Of a stretch of 42,611 nucleotides of DNA, positions 9,332-18,980 are shown piece by piece. The notes under the pieces were generated by a model that had not been told where the DNA came from, did no database searches, and saw only the letters and a program-made list of their open reading frames with translations. The number at the start of each line of letters is the position of its first letter. Position 1 is the stretch's first letter. The DNA comes from an uncultured Sinobacteraceae bacterium (GTDB lineage: Bacteria > Pseudomonadota > Gammaproteobacteria > Steroidobacterales > Steroidobacteraceae), in the NCBI GenBank assembly GCA_937902995.1, contig CALEKY010000080.1, positions 1-42,611 of the forward strand, written 5' to 3'. The position numbers and the translations under genes are program-made.

Positions 9332-9567
9332 TCGCGCGTGCCTTCTTGTCGTCTAAAGGGCGAATCATACGGGGTCGAGAGATCGCAGAGTACCTGACTT
9401 CCGTTGCAGTCTAGGACGCTAGGCCCGAGCGGTCGCTGAGCGGGGGCCGCATCCCGAGCTGACCCTGCCCATACCATTTGCACGCAACCGCAGGCACACG
9501 AAGCCGATACCCGTACGAGCAGTCCGCTACACTTCCGGCCCACGTTCGAAGCGGAGTGCCTTGCTCG

Positions 9568-11112
9568 ATGGCCGCGAACAGATCGATTCCGACAGGATTG
9601 GCATTGCTCTTCTGCTGCCTGTCCGCGGCGCTCTATTTCCTCACGTTCCTCGATTTCGGCCTGTATCCGCTGATTTGGTTTTGTTTCGTACCGGTGTTGA
9701 TTGCGATACGGCACACAACAGCCGCTCGAGCGCTCTGGTACGGAACGATTTTCGGCACGCTCACGAATGCCGGCGGCTATTACTGGGTCATCCACACGAT
9801 CGAGACCTTCGGCAACATGCCTTGGCCGGTCGCCTTCCTCGGCTACCTCCTGCTGTGCGCGTATCAGGGTTTCCTGATCGCACTGTCGATCTGGTTGGTT
9901 CGCGGCGCGGAGCTGCGTCTCGGCGTGTCTCCCGTTTGGAGCCTGCCCGTCACCTTCACCGCGCTCGAGCTTGCGTATCCCCTGCTCTTCCCGAGCTACA
10001 TCGGCAACTCACAGTTCGAATTCACGACCTTGACGCAGATCGCTGACGTCACCGGCATGTCCGGACTTACGTTTCTGATCGGGCTCGTGAACGGCGCTCT
10101 GTACGAGCTGATCTGCGCGCGCATCGCATCGCGGCGTCCGCACTGGCCGCGTATTGCGCTGCCAGCGACGGCCTTCGTCGCTGCGCTCGTTTACGGCGCC
10201 GTGCGTCTGCCGCAGATCGATGCGATGACAGATAGTGCGCCGAAAATCACGGTCGGGCTCGTGCAGACGAACATCGGCGCACAAGACAAGGCTGCCGATC
10301 CCGAGGAATTCGTGCTGCGACATCGCTCGATGTCGCAAGCGCTCGTCGATGAGCACCCTGACGTCGAGCTCGTCATCTGGCCCGAGTCCGCCTACAACCA
10401 ACTGCTTTGGCGCTCGGACCGCAACATCGCAGATGACGTCATTGCCGGCCTCGGCAAGCCGCTATTGTTCGGCGCATTGACGATCGAGGCAGCGGGCAAT
10501 CCCAGCGACCGTCGCATTTACAACAGCCTGCTGCTCGCGTCCGCTTCGGGCGAAGTGCTGTCCGTCTACGACAAGATCGAGCTGCTCGTTTTCGGCGAGA
10601 CCTACCCGTTCTCCGCAACCTTGCCGGCACTCGATCGCATCTTCGGCACGAACTGGTTTACACGCGGCACGTCGCTCGATCATTTACGACTCGGCGACCA
10701 CTCGTTCCTACCGCTGATTTGCTACGAAGACATCCTGCCGGCGTTCGTCCGGCGTGTGTGGCGCAAAGCAGGGCCGGCGGACGCGCTCGTCAACGGAACG
10801 AACGATTCCTGGTACGGAGATACCGCGCAGCCGATGATTCACCTTGCGCTCGCGAGCTTCCGCTCCATCGAAACCCGCCGCGCGCTGATCCGCTCCACCA
10901 ACACCGGTATCAGCGCCATCGTCGATCCTGCAGGCCGTATCACCCACCGCACTGGCCAATGGACACAGGAAACCCTCGTCGCCGATGTGCCCCTGATCAA
11001 GGACGGATCTTCGACGGTCTACATGACGATCGGGGATGTACTTGGATGGACCTGTGTCGTGCTCACAGCCTTTGGCGTTTGGCGAGGATGGCGGAAGCGC
11101 ACCAGGGAATGA
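9568..11112 (+). CDS. lnt: Apolipoprotein N-acyltransferase
   Basis: This inner-membrane enzyme of 514 residues adds the third acyl chain to the N-terminal cysteine of lipoproteins. Six or so membrane segments (residues about 8-215) precede a nitrilase-type periplasmic domain, with a last helix near the C-terminus. The catalytic triad is visible as Glu273 (VIWPESAYN), Lys336 (YDKIELLVFGE) and Cys385 (LICYEDI), close to the E. coli positions. I chose ATG 9568, with GGAG upstream, over an earlier in-frame ATG at 9478 because the hydrophobic N-terminus starts there. In E. coli lnt lies in line after corC/ybeX; here it is on the opposite strand, tail to tail with corC. Its stop codon falls inside the first unit of a heptamer repeat array. 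Confidence 0.95.
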   Translation: MAANRSIPTGLALLFCCLSAALYFLTFLDFGLYPLIWFCFVPVLIAIRHTTAARALWYGTIFGTLTNAGGYYWVIHTIETFGNMPWPVAFLGYLLLCAYQGFLIALSIWLVRGAELRLGVSPVWSLPVTFTALELAYPLLFPSYIGNSQFEFTTLTQIADVTGMSGLTFLIGLVNGALYELICARIASRRPHWPRIALPATAFVAALVYGAVRLPQIDAMTDSAPKITVGLVQTNIGAQDKAADPEEFVLRHRSMSQALVDEHPDVELVIWPESAYNQLLWRSDRNIADDVIAGLGKPLLFGALTIEAAGNPSDRRIYNSLLLASASGEVLSVYDKIELLVFGETYPFSATLPALDRIFGTNWFTRGTSLDHLRLGDHSFLPLICYEDILPAFVRRVWRKAGPADALVNGTNDSWYGDTAQPMIHLALASFRSIETRRALIRSTNTGISAIVDPAGRITHRTGQWTQETLVADVPLIKDGSSTVYMTIGDVLGWTCVVLTAFGVWRGWRKRTRE

Positions 11113-11247
11113 GGGAAGGAGGGAAAAGGGAAAAGGGAAAGGGGAAAGGGGAAAAGGGAAAGGAGGTGAAGCAGCGCCAGCTACCACTCACTACTCACCT
11201 CTTCCACGAGCCACTAGTCACGAGTCACGAACGAATCACGGATCACG
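11107..11247. repeat. Heptamer element between lnt and corC
   Basis: The left part has nine in-phase 7-bp units (11107-11169), six of them GGGAAAA or GGGAAAG. The right part (11184-11246) is built on CCACTCA, CACGAGT and AATCAC units. The six G3 tracts spaced by three or four A residues match a G-quadruplex pattern on the plus strand. Unlike the other elements, the two halves are not clearly complementary. The lnt stop codon lies inside the first unit. Confidence 0.75.
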
Positions 11248-11250
11248 AAC

Positions 11251-12100
<850 letters not shown>

Positions 12101-12108
<8 letters not shown>

Positions 12109-12655
12109 AGGGGTTCGCATAACCGAATTGAGACAGAATCTTGATTTCGCGGGCTTCCATGACCTCGGCATCGCGATCGTTCTCGTGATCGTATCCCAAC
12201 AGATGCAACACACCGTGAACGACCATGTGCGCCCAATGCGCACGCACATCCTTGCCTTGCTCTCGCGCCTCGCGCGCAACGACCGGCGCGCAGATGGCCA
12301 AATCGCCGAGCTCCGCTGGGGCGTGGGGCGTGAGGCGTAGGTCTTGCGCAAAACCGAGAACGCGTCCACCTCGTGCCTTCCCCGAGCCACGAGCACCGAG
12401 CCCCAAGCCCTCGTACGGAAACGACAGCACATTCGTCGGCTTGTCCTTACCGCGGAACGTGCGATTGAGCGCGCGGCTCTCCGCCGCGCCGACGATGCGG
12501 ATCGTGAGCGGCAAAGGCGGAACGCTCGGTTTCGCTGCAGCTTGAAACGCGAGATTCGCCCAACGCGCGAGCGAGCGAGCATGAGGCACGCCGACACGTC
12601 GGGTCGCGTATTGGACCGTGACAGGGAGACGTGGCGGACGACTGTGGGATGACAT
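12101..12655 (-). CDS. ybeY: Endoribonuclease/rRNA maturation factor YbeY with an internal insertion
   Basis: YbeY is a zinc-dependent protein needed for 16S rRNA 3' maturation and ribosome quality control. The metal motif HGVLHLLGYDH is complete, preceded by RGKDKPTNVLSFPYE and LGDLAIC, the two conserved blocks. Between these blocks the E. coli protein has about nine residues; here there are about 33 (residues 83-115), encoded by a heptamer repeat element (12318-12413) that keeps the reading frame. The protein is therefore 184 residues against the usual 150-160. I chose ATG 12655; a TTG at 12676, overlapping the phoH stop, is the alternative. The gene lies between phoH and corC in one tight minus-strand operon. 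Confidence 0.93.
12318..12413. repeat. Heptamer element inside the ybeY coding sequence
   Basis: On the plus strand the left arm reads GGGGCGT, GGGGCGT, GAGGCGT, AGGTCTT (12318-12345). The right arm, GCCACGA, GCACCGA, GCCCCAA, GCCCTCG, ends near 12413 (12386-12413). The right-arm end AGCCCCAAGCCC is identical to the right-arm end of the element before uvrA. The element is translated in ybeY as a Gly/Ala/Arg-rich loop. Confidence 0.8.
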
Positions 12656-12672
12656 TTTCGAGTTCGAGCGCC

Positions 12673-13674
12673 TCAACGATCGCGGTCGCCGCCTCCGGAG
12701 TCAGGTTCGCTCTGGCGCGCTTCGTACGCTTCGACGATGCGCTGCACGAGCGGATGGCGCACCACGTCTCGCGATGTGAAGTACGTGAAGGCGACGCCCT
12801 GCACGCCCGGAAGCACGTTCATCACGTGACGTAGCCCGGACATCTGGTGTTTCGGCAAGTCCGTTTGCGTCACATCGCCGGTGACGACGGCCTTCGAACC
12901 GAAACCCATGCGCGTCAGGAACATCTTCATCTGCTCGACCGTCGTGTTCTGCGCCTCATCGAGAATGATGAACGCATCGTTCAAAGAACGTCCGCGCATG
13001 AATGCGAGCGGCGCAATCTCGATCACCTGCCGCTCGATCGCGCGCGCCACTCGATCGAAACCCATCATGTCGTAGAGCGCGTCGTACATCGGGCGCAAGT
13101 ACGGATCCACCTTTTGCGCCATATCGCCCGGCAAGAAGCCGAGGCGCTCTCCTGCTTCGACGGCAGGTCGCACGAGCACGATGCGCCGCACGCGATCGGT
13201 CTGCAAAGCTTCGACGGCGCATGCCACGGCGAGATAGGTCTTGCCCGTGCCCGCCGGTCCAATGCCGAAGATCAGATCGTGGGTGCGGATGTTGTGCAGG
13301 TATTGGCGCTGATTGGGTCCGCGTCCGCGGATGCCGCCGCGATGCGTTTGAATCGTGATTTCATCCGGCGCACGCGCAACGACGACAGGCGTGGGCGACT
13401 CCATGCGAACCTCCTGAAGCGCAAGATGCACGCGTTCCGGCGTCAGCGCTTCGCTCGCCGATAACTCGAACAGTCGGCGCAGCACGCGTTCGGCCTGAGC
13501 GGCCGCTTCCTCCGGTCCCGACACTTCGACCCAACCGCCGCGGCGGCGCACGTGCACGCCGAGACGCTCCTCCACGTGCCGAAGGTTCTCGTCCATCGGG
13601 CCGACGAAATTCGCCAGCCGATTGTTATCGACGGGATCGAACGCTAGATCGCGCGTGGCGACGGAGGTACTCAT
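12673..13674 (-). CDS. ybeZ: PhoH-family ATPase (YbeZ)
   Basis: This 333-residue cytoplasmic P-loop ATPase is the partner of YbeY in ribosome/RNA metabolism and related to the helicase-like PhoH family. The N-terminal 100 residues carry a KH-like RNA-binding fold. The Walker A motif GPAGTGKT (139-146, Lys145) and Walker B FIILDEAQN (Asp239, Glu240) are intact, and VTGDVTQTDLP provides sensor residues. ATG 13674 matches the family start. The stop is followed by ybeY after 17 bp (ATG choice), and miaB lies 126 bp upstream, giving the familiar order miaB-ybeZ-ybeY-ybeX. Confidence 0.94.
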   Translation of the reverse strand: MSTSVATRDLAFDPVDNNRLANFVGPMDENLRHVEERLGVHVRRRGGWVEVSGPEEAAAQAERVLRRLFELSASEALTPERVHLALQEVRMESPTPVVVARAPDEITIQTHRGGIRGRGPNQRQYLHNIRTHDLIFGIGPAGTGKTYLAVACAVEALQTDRVRRIVLVRPAVEAGERLGFLPGDMAQKVDPYLRPMYDALYDMMGFDRVARAIERQVIEIAPLAFMRGRSLNDAFIILDEAQNTTVEQMKMFLTRMGFGSKAVVTGDVTQTDLPKHQMSGLRHVMNVLPGVQGVAFTYFTSRDVVRHPLVQRIVEAYEARQSEPDSGGGDRDR

Positions 13675-13800
13675 CAGAATTTTCGGCCGCAGCTTGCGGA
13701 CCAGAGGACGACTCGGAAGCTCGCGCGCTGCGCATCGGCCGAAACGGTCTTCGGCGACGGCAACGGCAGACGATCTGTTCGTGACATCTCTTTGTGGGCT

Positions 13801-15159
13801 CTAGATTCCGCCCATGGCCAACTTGGGAGGGACTGCCGTATCGACCAGCCGCCCGCGCAACGAATTCGGCAACGCTTCGGTGATGAGCACGTCGGCGAAC
13901 TGATTGATCAGGCTCGGCGGGCCGTCGAAGTTCACCCACCGCATGTTCTCGGTTCGGCCCGCGAGCTGCCGCGAATCCTTCTTCGACGGACGCTCGACGA
14001 GCACGCGCTGCACGGTGCCTACCATGCGCCTGCTGATTTCCATCGCCTGCGCGTTGATGCGCGCCTGCAAAATGGACAAGCGGCGCTGCTTTTCTTCGTA
14101 AGGCACATCGTCGGGCAGCGACGCGGCGGGCGTGCCCGGACGGCGGCTATAAATGAAGCTGAAGGACTGATCGAAACCGACGTCCTCGATCAGTTTCATC
14201 GTGGCCTCGAAGTCGCGCTCGGTCTCGCCGGGGAAACCGACGATGAAGTCCGACGAGATGCTGATGTCCGGACGGACGGCACGGAGCTTGCGGATCTTTT
14301 GCTTGTATTCGAGCGAGGTATAGCCGCGCTTCATCGCCATCAGGATGCGATCGGAACCCGACTGCACCGGCAGATGCAGGTAGTTCGCGAGCTTCGGCAC
14401 ATCGCGATAGGCCTCGATCAACGAATCCTTGAACTCGACCGGATGCGAGGTAGTGAAACGGATCCGCTCGATGCCGTCGATCTCGGCCACGTAGTAGATG
14501 AGCGTCGCCAGGTCGCAAAGCGTGCCGTCCTCCATCGGACCGTTGTACGCGTTGACGTTCTGGCCGAGCAGATTCACTTCGCGAACGCCTTGATCGGCGA
14601 GGCTCCGGATCTCGGCCATGACCGATTCGAACGGTCGGCTGACTTCCTCACCGCGCGTGTACGGCACGACGCAGAAGCTGCAGTACTTGCTGCAGCCTTC
14701 CATGATCGAGACGAATGCGGTCGCGCCTTCCGCGCGAGGCTCGGGCAACGCATCGAACTTTTCGATTTCGGGGAAGCTCACGTCCACGACCGACCGGCCA
14801 TGAGTCTTGAGTTCGGCGATCATTTCCGGCAGCCGATGCAGCGTCTGAGGCCCGAACACCAGATCCACATACGGCGCGCGCTTGGTGATGCCCTCGCCTT
14901 CCTGGCTCGCGACGCAGCCGCCGACGCCGATGATGAGCCCGGGCTTGGCCTCCTTGAGCCGGCGCCAGCCGCCGAGCTGGGAGAAAACCTTCTCCTGAGC
15001 CTTTTCCCGGATCGAGCAGGTATTGAGCAGGAGCAGGTCCGCCTTCTCGGGGTCGTCGGTGACCTCGTAGCCGCCGGCCTCGCGCAGCACGTCCACCATC
15101 TTGGCGGAATCGTACTCGTTCATCTGGCAGCCGAAGGTGCGGATGTGGACGAAAGGCAT
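13801..15159 (-). CDS. miaB: tRNA-2-methylthio-N6-isopentenyladenosine synthase MiaB
   Basis: MiaB is a radical-SAM methylthiotransferase that converts i6A37 to ms2i6A37 in tRNAs. The protein has 452 residues. The N-terminal UPF0004 domain supplies the auxiliary iron-sulfur cysteines Cys11 (FGCQMNEYDS), Cys48 (NTCSIRE) and Cys82 (GGCVAS). The radical SAM motif CSKYCSFC gives Cys156, Cys160 and Cys163. A C-terminal TRAM domain (about 375-440) binds the tRNA. The start ATG and length agree with E. coli MiaB (474 residues). It heads the minus-strand group miaB-ybeZ-ybeY-corC. Confidence 0.97.
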   Translation of the reverse strand: MPFVHIRTFGCQMNEYDSAKMVDVLREAGGYEVTDDPEKADLLLLNTCSIREKAQEKVFSQLGGWRRLKEAKPGLIIGVGGCVASQEGEGITKRAPYVDLVFGPQTLHRLPEMIAELKTHGRSVVDVSFPEIEKFDALPEPRAEGATAFVSIMEGCSKYCSFCVVPYTRGEEVSRPFESVMAEIRSLADQGVREVNLLGQNVNAYNGPMEDGTLCDLATLIYYVAEIDGIERIRFTTSHPVEFKDSLIEAYRDVPKLANYLHLPVQSGSDRILMAMKRGYTSLEYKQKIRKLRAVRPDISISSDFIVGFPGETERDFEATMKLIEDVGFDQSFSFIYSRRPGTPAASLPDDVPYEEKQRRLSILQARINAQAMEISRRMVGTVQRVLVERPSKKDSRQLAGRTENMRWVNFDGPPSLINQFADVLITEALPNSLRGRLVDTAVPPKLAMGGI

Positions 15160-15304
15160 TGGGCGAGCTTACGCGGGGTCAGATAACGGTTCGAAGGGGG
15201 CGGAAGGATACTCCCGAACGCCGGCTTTGCCAGCGGTCGAATCCGATTTTGAGAACCCGAACAGGCACTTACGACAAAGCAACCCTTGGAGCCCTGAACT
15301 TACG

Positions 15305-15760
15305 TCAGAACGGGATATCGTCATCGAAACCGCCGTCATCCGCCGGAGTCGAGCCGACGGCCCGATCCTCCTGGCGCGGCGCACGGCTCTCGCCGCCCAT
15401 GCCGCCACCGCCGGCGGCTCCGCCTCGACCGCCGAGCATCTGCATGTCTCGGGCGACGATTTCGGTCGTGTACCGGTCCTTGCCGTCCTTGTCCTGCCAC
15501 TTACGGGTCCGCAGGCTCCCTTCGATGTACACCTGCGAACCTTTACGCAGGTATTCAGCGGCGATCTCCGCCAGTTTCTCGAACATCACGATGTTGTGCC
15601 ATTCCGTGCGCTCCTGTTTGTCGCCGGTCTGGCGATCGGTCCATGTCTCGGAGGTGGCGATGCTGAAGCTCGTCACCGGCTTGCCGTTGGGCATGTAGCG
15701 GGTTTCCGGATCCTTGCCCAGATTGCCGATGAGAATGACCTTGTTGACTCCGCGAGCCAT
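15305..15760 (-). CDS. ssb: Single-stranded DNA-binding protein
   Basis: SSB is a tetrameric OB-fold protein that coats single-stranded DNA in replication and repair. It has 151 residues: an N-terminal OB fold (RGVNKVILIGNLGKDPETRY ... WHNIVMF ... GSQVYIEGSLRTRKWQDKDG), a glycine-rich linker (about 112-125) and the acidic partner-binding tail ending DDDIPF. I chose ATG 15760, which has AGGAG six bases upstream, over an open frame five codons longer. It is divergent from uvrA, the classical arrangement in which both can answer to DNA damage; I did not find a clear LexA box in the shared region. Confidence 0.96.
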   Translation of the reverse strand: MARGVNKVILIGNLGKDPETRYMPNGKPVTSFSIATSETWTDRQTGDKQERTEWHNIVMFEKLAEIAAEYLRKGSQVYIEGSLRTRKWQDKDGKDRYTTEIVARDMQMLGGRGGAAGGGGMGGESRAPRQEDRAVGSTPADDGGFDDDIPF

Positions 15761-15862
15761 AGCAACTCCTGACACCTCGAGAAGAGACGGATTGTAGACG
15801 GGTACGAGTAGAGCGGCAGCAGATTAATTGGCGTACAGCGCTGGAAATGGACGCTGCGCTGC

Positions 15863-16023
15863 GGGCGCTGGGCTTGGGGCTCGAGGCTCGGGGCTTGAGG
15901 CTCCAGGAAGATGACGGCGATTCATCATCGCCACGGGTTCTCAGCGCGGGTTGCATCCGCGAACATTCGCATCCACGTTTGATATTCAGAGCGATACGCC
16001 CCCACGCCCCAGCCCCAAGCCCA
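15863..16023. repeat. Heptamer element between ssb and uvrA
   Basis: The left arm has six in-phase units (15863-15904): GGGCGCT, GGGCTTG, GGGCTCG, AGGCTCG, GGGCTTG, AGGCTCC. The right arm has four (15996-16023): ACGCCCC, CACGCCC, CAGCCCC, AAGCCCA. The last base of the last unit is the A of the uvrA start codon. The right arm read on the minus strand has four runs of at least three G in register. The centre between arms is about 90 bp. Confidence 0.8.
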
Positions 16024-18881
16024 TGTCTTCCTCCTCCATCGTCATCCGCGGCGCCCGCACCCACAATCTGCGAAACATCGATCTCGAGCTGCCGCGGGAC
16101 AAACTGATCGTTTTCACGGGCCTGTCGGGATCCGGCAAGTCGTCGCTCGCCTTCGACACGATCTACGCCGAGGGTCAGCGGCGCTACGTCGAGTCGCTGT
16201 CGGCGTATGCACGGCAGTTTCTGTCGGTAATGGAGAAACCGGACGTCGACTCGATCGAAGGCTTGTCGCCGGCGATCGCGATCGAGCAGAAGTCCACCTC
16301 CCACAATCCGCGATCGACGGTCGGCACGGTTACGGAAATCTACGATCACCTGCGATTACTGTTCGCGCGTGTCGGCACGCCGCGCTGTCCGGATCACGGC
16401 ATCGACCTTGCGGCGCAGACGATCAGCCAGATGGTCGATCAGGTGCTGCGCATCCCCGAGGGAACGCCGCTTTTGCTGCTCGCACCGCTCGTCGACGATC
16501 GCAAAGGCGAGCACGCGCAGATCATCGAGGAGCTGCGGGGACAAGGCTTCGTTCGCGCCCGAATCGATGGACACGTCGTGGAGCTCGATGCTCCGCCGAA
16601 ACTCGACCCGAAACGCAAACACACGATCGAAGCGGTCGTCGACCGCGTCAAAGTGCGGCCCGACATCGCGCAGCGGCTGGCCGAGTCGTTCGAGACGGCC
16701 TTGCGGCTGTCGAACGGCACGGCGCGCGTTGCGTTCATGGACGATCCGCAGCGCGAAGAGCTCGTGTTCTCGGATCGCTTCGCTTGCAGGATTTGCGGCT
16801 ACAGTCTTGCCGAGCTCGAGCCCCGCCTCTTTTCGTTCAACAACCCGGCCGGCGCCTGTACGAAGTGCTCCGGGCTCGGTGTGCAGCAGTTCTTCGATCC
16901 CGCGCGGGTCGTCCATCATGCCCACTTGTCGCTGGCCGATGGCGCGATTCGCGGCTGGGACCGGCGCAATCTGTACTACTTCCAGCTCATTCAATCCCTC
17001 GCCAAGGCGTACAAGATCGACATCGAAGCGCCTTGGAGCTCGCTGACCGCAAAACAGAAGAAGATCGTCCTGTACGGCAGCGGCGACGAGCGCATCGAAT
17101 TCAAGTACACGGATGCCAAGGGCAATACCTCGAAACGCTCGCATCGCTGGGAAGGCATCATTCCGAACCTCGAGCGGCGTTATCGCGAAACCGAATCGAT
17201 GGCCGTACGCGAGGAGCTGGCGAAATATTTGAGCAACCAGCCCTGCCCGGAATGCAACGGCACACGCTTGAATCGCGCTGCACGCAACGTGTTCGTCGCC
17301 AATCGCAGCCTGCCGGAAATCACGAGCATGGCCGTAGGCGATGCGCTCGCATTCTGCAACCAATTGCAGCTCGAAGGCTGGCGCGGCGAGATCGCAGCGA
17401 AGATCGTCAAGGAGACCGCCGATCGTCTGCGGTTTCTGTGCGACGTCGGGCTCGAATATCTGACGCTCGATCGCAGCGCCGAGACTCTCTCGGGCGGCGA
17501 AGCTCAACGCATTCGGCTGGCGAGCCAGATCGGCTCGGGCCTCGTCGGCGTCATGTACATCCTCGATGAGCCCTCGATCGGATTGCATCAACGCGACAAC
17601 GAACGCCTGCTGCGCACGCTCGATCGTCTTCGCGATCTCGGCAATACGGTGATCGTCGTCGAGCACGATGAAGACGCGATCAAACACGCGGATCACATCG
17701 TGGATCTCGGCCCCGGCGCCGGCATTCACGGCGGACAGGTCGTTGCGCAAGGCACGCCGCAGGAAATCGCTGCCAATCCCAAGTCGATCACCGGCCAGTA
17801 CCTGTCAGGTGCGCGCGAGATCCGCGTGCCGCCGATGCGCACGCCGATCCAAGAGGGCCGCTCTCTCAAGATCCTCAATGCGCGCGGCAACAATTTGCGC
17901 AATGTCACGGTGGAAATCCCGCTCGGGGTCATGACGTGCGTCACCGGCGTATCGGGTTCCGGCAAGTCGACGTTGGTCAACGATACGCTCTACCAATATG
18001 TCGCCCGTCACTTGAACGATGCTTCGACGGATCCGGCACCGAGCGACGGCATCGAAGGCTTGGACGCCATCGATCGCGTCATCGACATCGATCAAAGTCC
18101 CATCGGACGCACGCCGCGTTCGAATCCTGCGACCTACACCGGCTTGTTCACGCCGATTCGCGAGATTTTCGCGGCGGTCCCCGAAGCGCGTTCGCGCGGC
18201 TATGAGCCCGGACGGTTCAGCTTCAACGTGAAAGGCGGCCGTTGCGAAGCGTGCCAGGGCGACGGCGTCATCATGGTGGAGATGCACTTTCTGCCCGACG
18301 CCTATGTCACGTGCGACGTCTGCAAAGGCAAGCGCTACAACCGCGAGACGCTGGAGATCCGCTACAAGGGCAAGAACATCAGCGAAGTGCTGGACATGAC
18401 GGTCGAGGACGCGTTGGAGTTCTTTCGCAACGTCCCGACCATCGCGTCGAAGCTCCAGACGCTCGCCGATGTCGGGTTGTCCTATATCCGGCTCGGCCAG
18501 AACGCGACGACGTTATCCGGCGGCGAAGCTCAACGCGTGAAGCTCGCGAAGGAGCTTTCGAAACGGTCGACCGGTCGCACGCTCTACATTCTCGATGAAC
18601 CCACGACGGGCTTGCACTTCTTCGACATCGAGCAGCTGCTGGGAGTCCTGCACAGATTGCGCGACGAGGGCAACACGATCGTCGTGATCGAGCACAACCT
18701 GGACGTCATCAAGACCGCCGATTGGATCATCGATCTCGGCCCCGAGGGCGGCAGCGGCGGCGGCACCGTCGTCGCGGTCGGCACCCCGGAAGACATCGCA
18801 CGACACCCGACTTCGCATACGGGGCGCTTTCTCGCGCCTGTGCTGGAGCGAGCCAAGGAATACGCCCGTAAACGGGCGTAG
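16023..18881 (+). CDS. uvrA: Excinuclease ABC subunit A
   Basis: UvrA is the damage-recognition ATPase of nucleotide excision repair. It has 952 residues (E. coli 940). The first ABC module has Walker A GLSGSGKSS (33-41), a zinc finger with CRICGYS and CTKCSG, and signature LSGGEAQRIRLA. The second has GVSGSGKSTL, the zinc finger CEACQGDG/CDVCKGKRY, LSGGEAQRVKLA and LYILDEPTTGLH. ATG 16023 gives the family N-terminus (SIVIRGARTHNLRNI). There is no Shine-Dalgarno sequence because a heptamer repeat arm occupies that position; a TTG at 15951 is open in frame but would add non-family residues. Confidence 0.97.
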   Translation: MSSSSIVIRGARTHNLRNIDLELPRDKLIVFTGLSGSGKSSLAFDTIYAEGQRRYVESLSAYARQFLSVMEKPDVDSIEGLSPAIAIEQKSTSHNPRSTVGTVTEIYDHLRLLFARVGTPRCPDHGIDLAAQTISQMVDQVLRIPEGTPLLLLAPLVDDRKGEHAQIIEELRGQGFVRARIDGHVVELDAPPKLDPKRKHTIEAVVDRVKVRPDIAQRLAESFETALRLSNGTARVAFMDDPQREELVFSDRFACRICGYSLAELEPRLFSFNNPAGACTKCSGLGVQQFFDPARVVHHAHLSLADGAIRGWDRRNLYYFQLIQSLAKAYKIDIEAPWSSLTAKQKKIVLYGSGDERIEFKYTDAKGNTSKRSHRWEGIIPNLERRYRETESMAVREELAKYLSNQPCPECNGTRLNRAARNVFVANRSLPEITSMAVGDALAFCNQLQLEGWRGEIAAKIVKETADRLRFLCDVGLEYLTLDRSAETLSGGEAQRIRLASQIGSGLVGVMYILDEPSIGLHQRDNERLLRTLDRLRDLGNTVIVVEHDEDAIKHADHIVDLGPGAGIHGGQVVAQGTPQEIAANPKSITGQYLSGAREIRVPPMRTPIQEGRSLKILNARGNNLRNVTVEIPLGVMTCVTGVSGSGKSTLVNDTLYQYVARHLNDASTDPAPSDGIEGLDAIDRVIDIDQSPIGRTPRSNPATYTGLFTPIREIFAAVPEARSRGYEPGRFSFNVKGGRCEACQGDGVIMVEMHFLPDAYVTCDVCKGKRYNRETLEIRYKGKNISEVLDMTVEDALEFFRNVPTIASKLQTLADVGLSYIRLGQNATTLSGGEAQRVKLAKELSKRSTGRTLYILDEPTTGLHFFDIEQLLGVLHRLRDEGNTIVVIEHNLDVIKTADWIIDLGPEGGSGGGTVVAVGTPEDIARHPTSHTGRFLAPVLERAKEYARKRA
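18861..18880. other. Perfect 9-bp inverted repeat at the uvrA 3' end
   Basis: TACGCCCGT and ACGGGCGTA flank a 2-base centre and overlap the last uvrA codons. It could form a hairpin at the mRNA 3' end but lacks a following T run, so it is not a typical intrinsic terminator. Confidence 0.4.
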
Positions 18882-18882
18882 T

Positions 18883-18973
18883 CGTGATTCGTGGGCAGGT
18901 ATCTATTCGTGGGCTTGAGGCTTGAGGCTTGAGACTTGGGGCTCGCGACCCGAATCACGGATCACGAATCACG
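18883..18973. repeat. Thirteen in-phase heptamers downstream of uvrA
   Basis: The 91 bp between the uvrA stop and the 3' end of the acetyltransferase gene divide exactly into thirteen 7-bp units. They start CGTGATT, CGTGGGC, pass through GGGCTTG, AGGCTTG, AGGCTTG, AGACTTG, GGGCTCG and end AATCACG, GATCACG, AATCACG. The two ends form an 11-bp perfect inverted repeat (18883-18893 with 18963-18973). Confidence 0.8.
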
Positions 18974-18980
18974 TCCCAGC

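Noticed and set aside
11107..11247. CRISPR array
   Set aside because: The repeats are 7 bp and contiguous, with no spacers of uniform length and no cas genes.
13792..15186. Long open frame opposite miaB
   Set aside because: The sequence is His/Arg/Asp-rich nonsense typical of the antisense of a GC-rich gene; MiaB motifs are complete on the minus strand.
15177..15304. Possible tRNA remnant in the miaB-ssb spacer, because of GGTTCGAA- and GGTCGAATCC-like strings
   Set aside because: No cloverleaf with a consistent acceptor stem and anticodon arm could be drawn.
15776..15862. LexA (SOS) box between ssb and uvrA
   Set aside because: No CTG-N10-CAG type palindrome close to consensus could be found by eye, so I do not claim SOS control.
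16356..17750. Long minus-strand open frame inside uvrA
   Set aside because: Same shadow effect; UvrA is continuous with all motifs on the plus strand.
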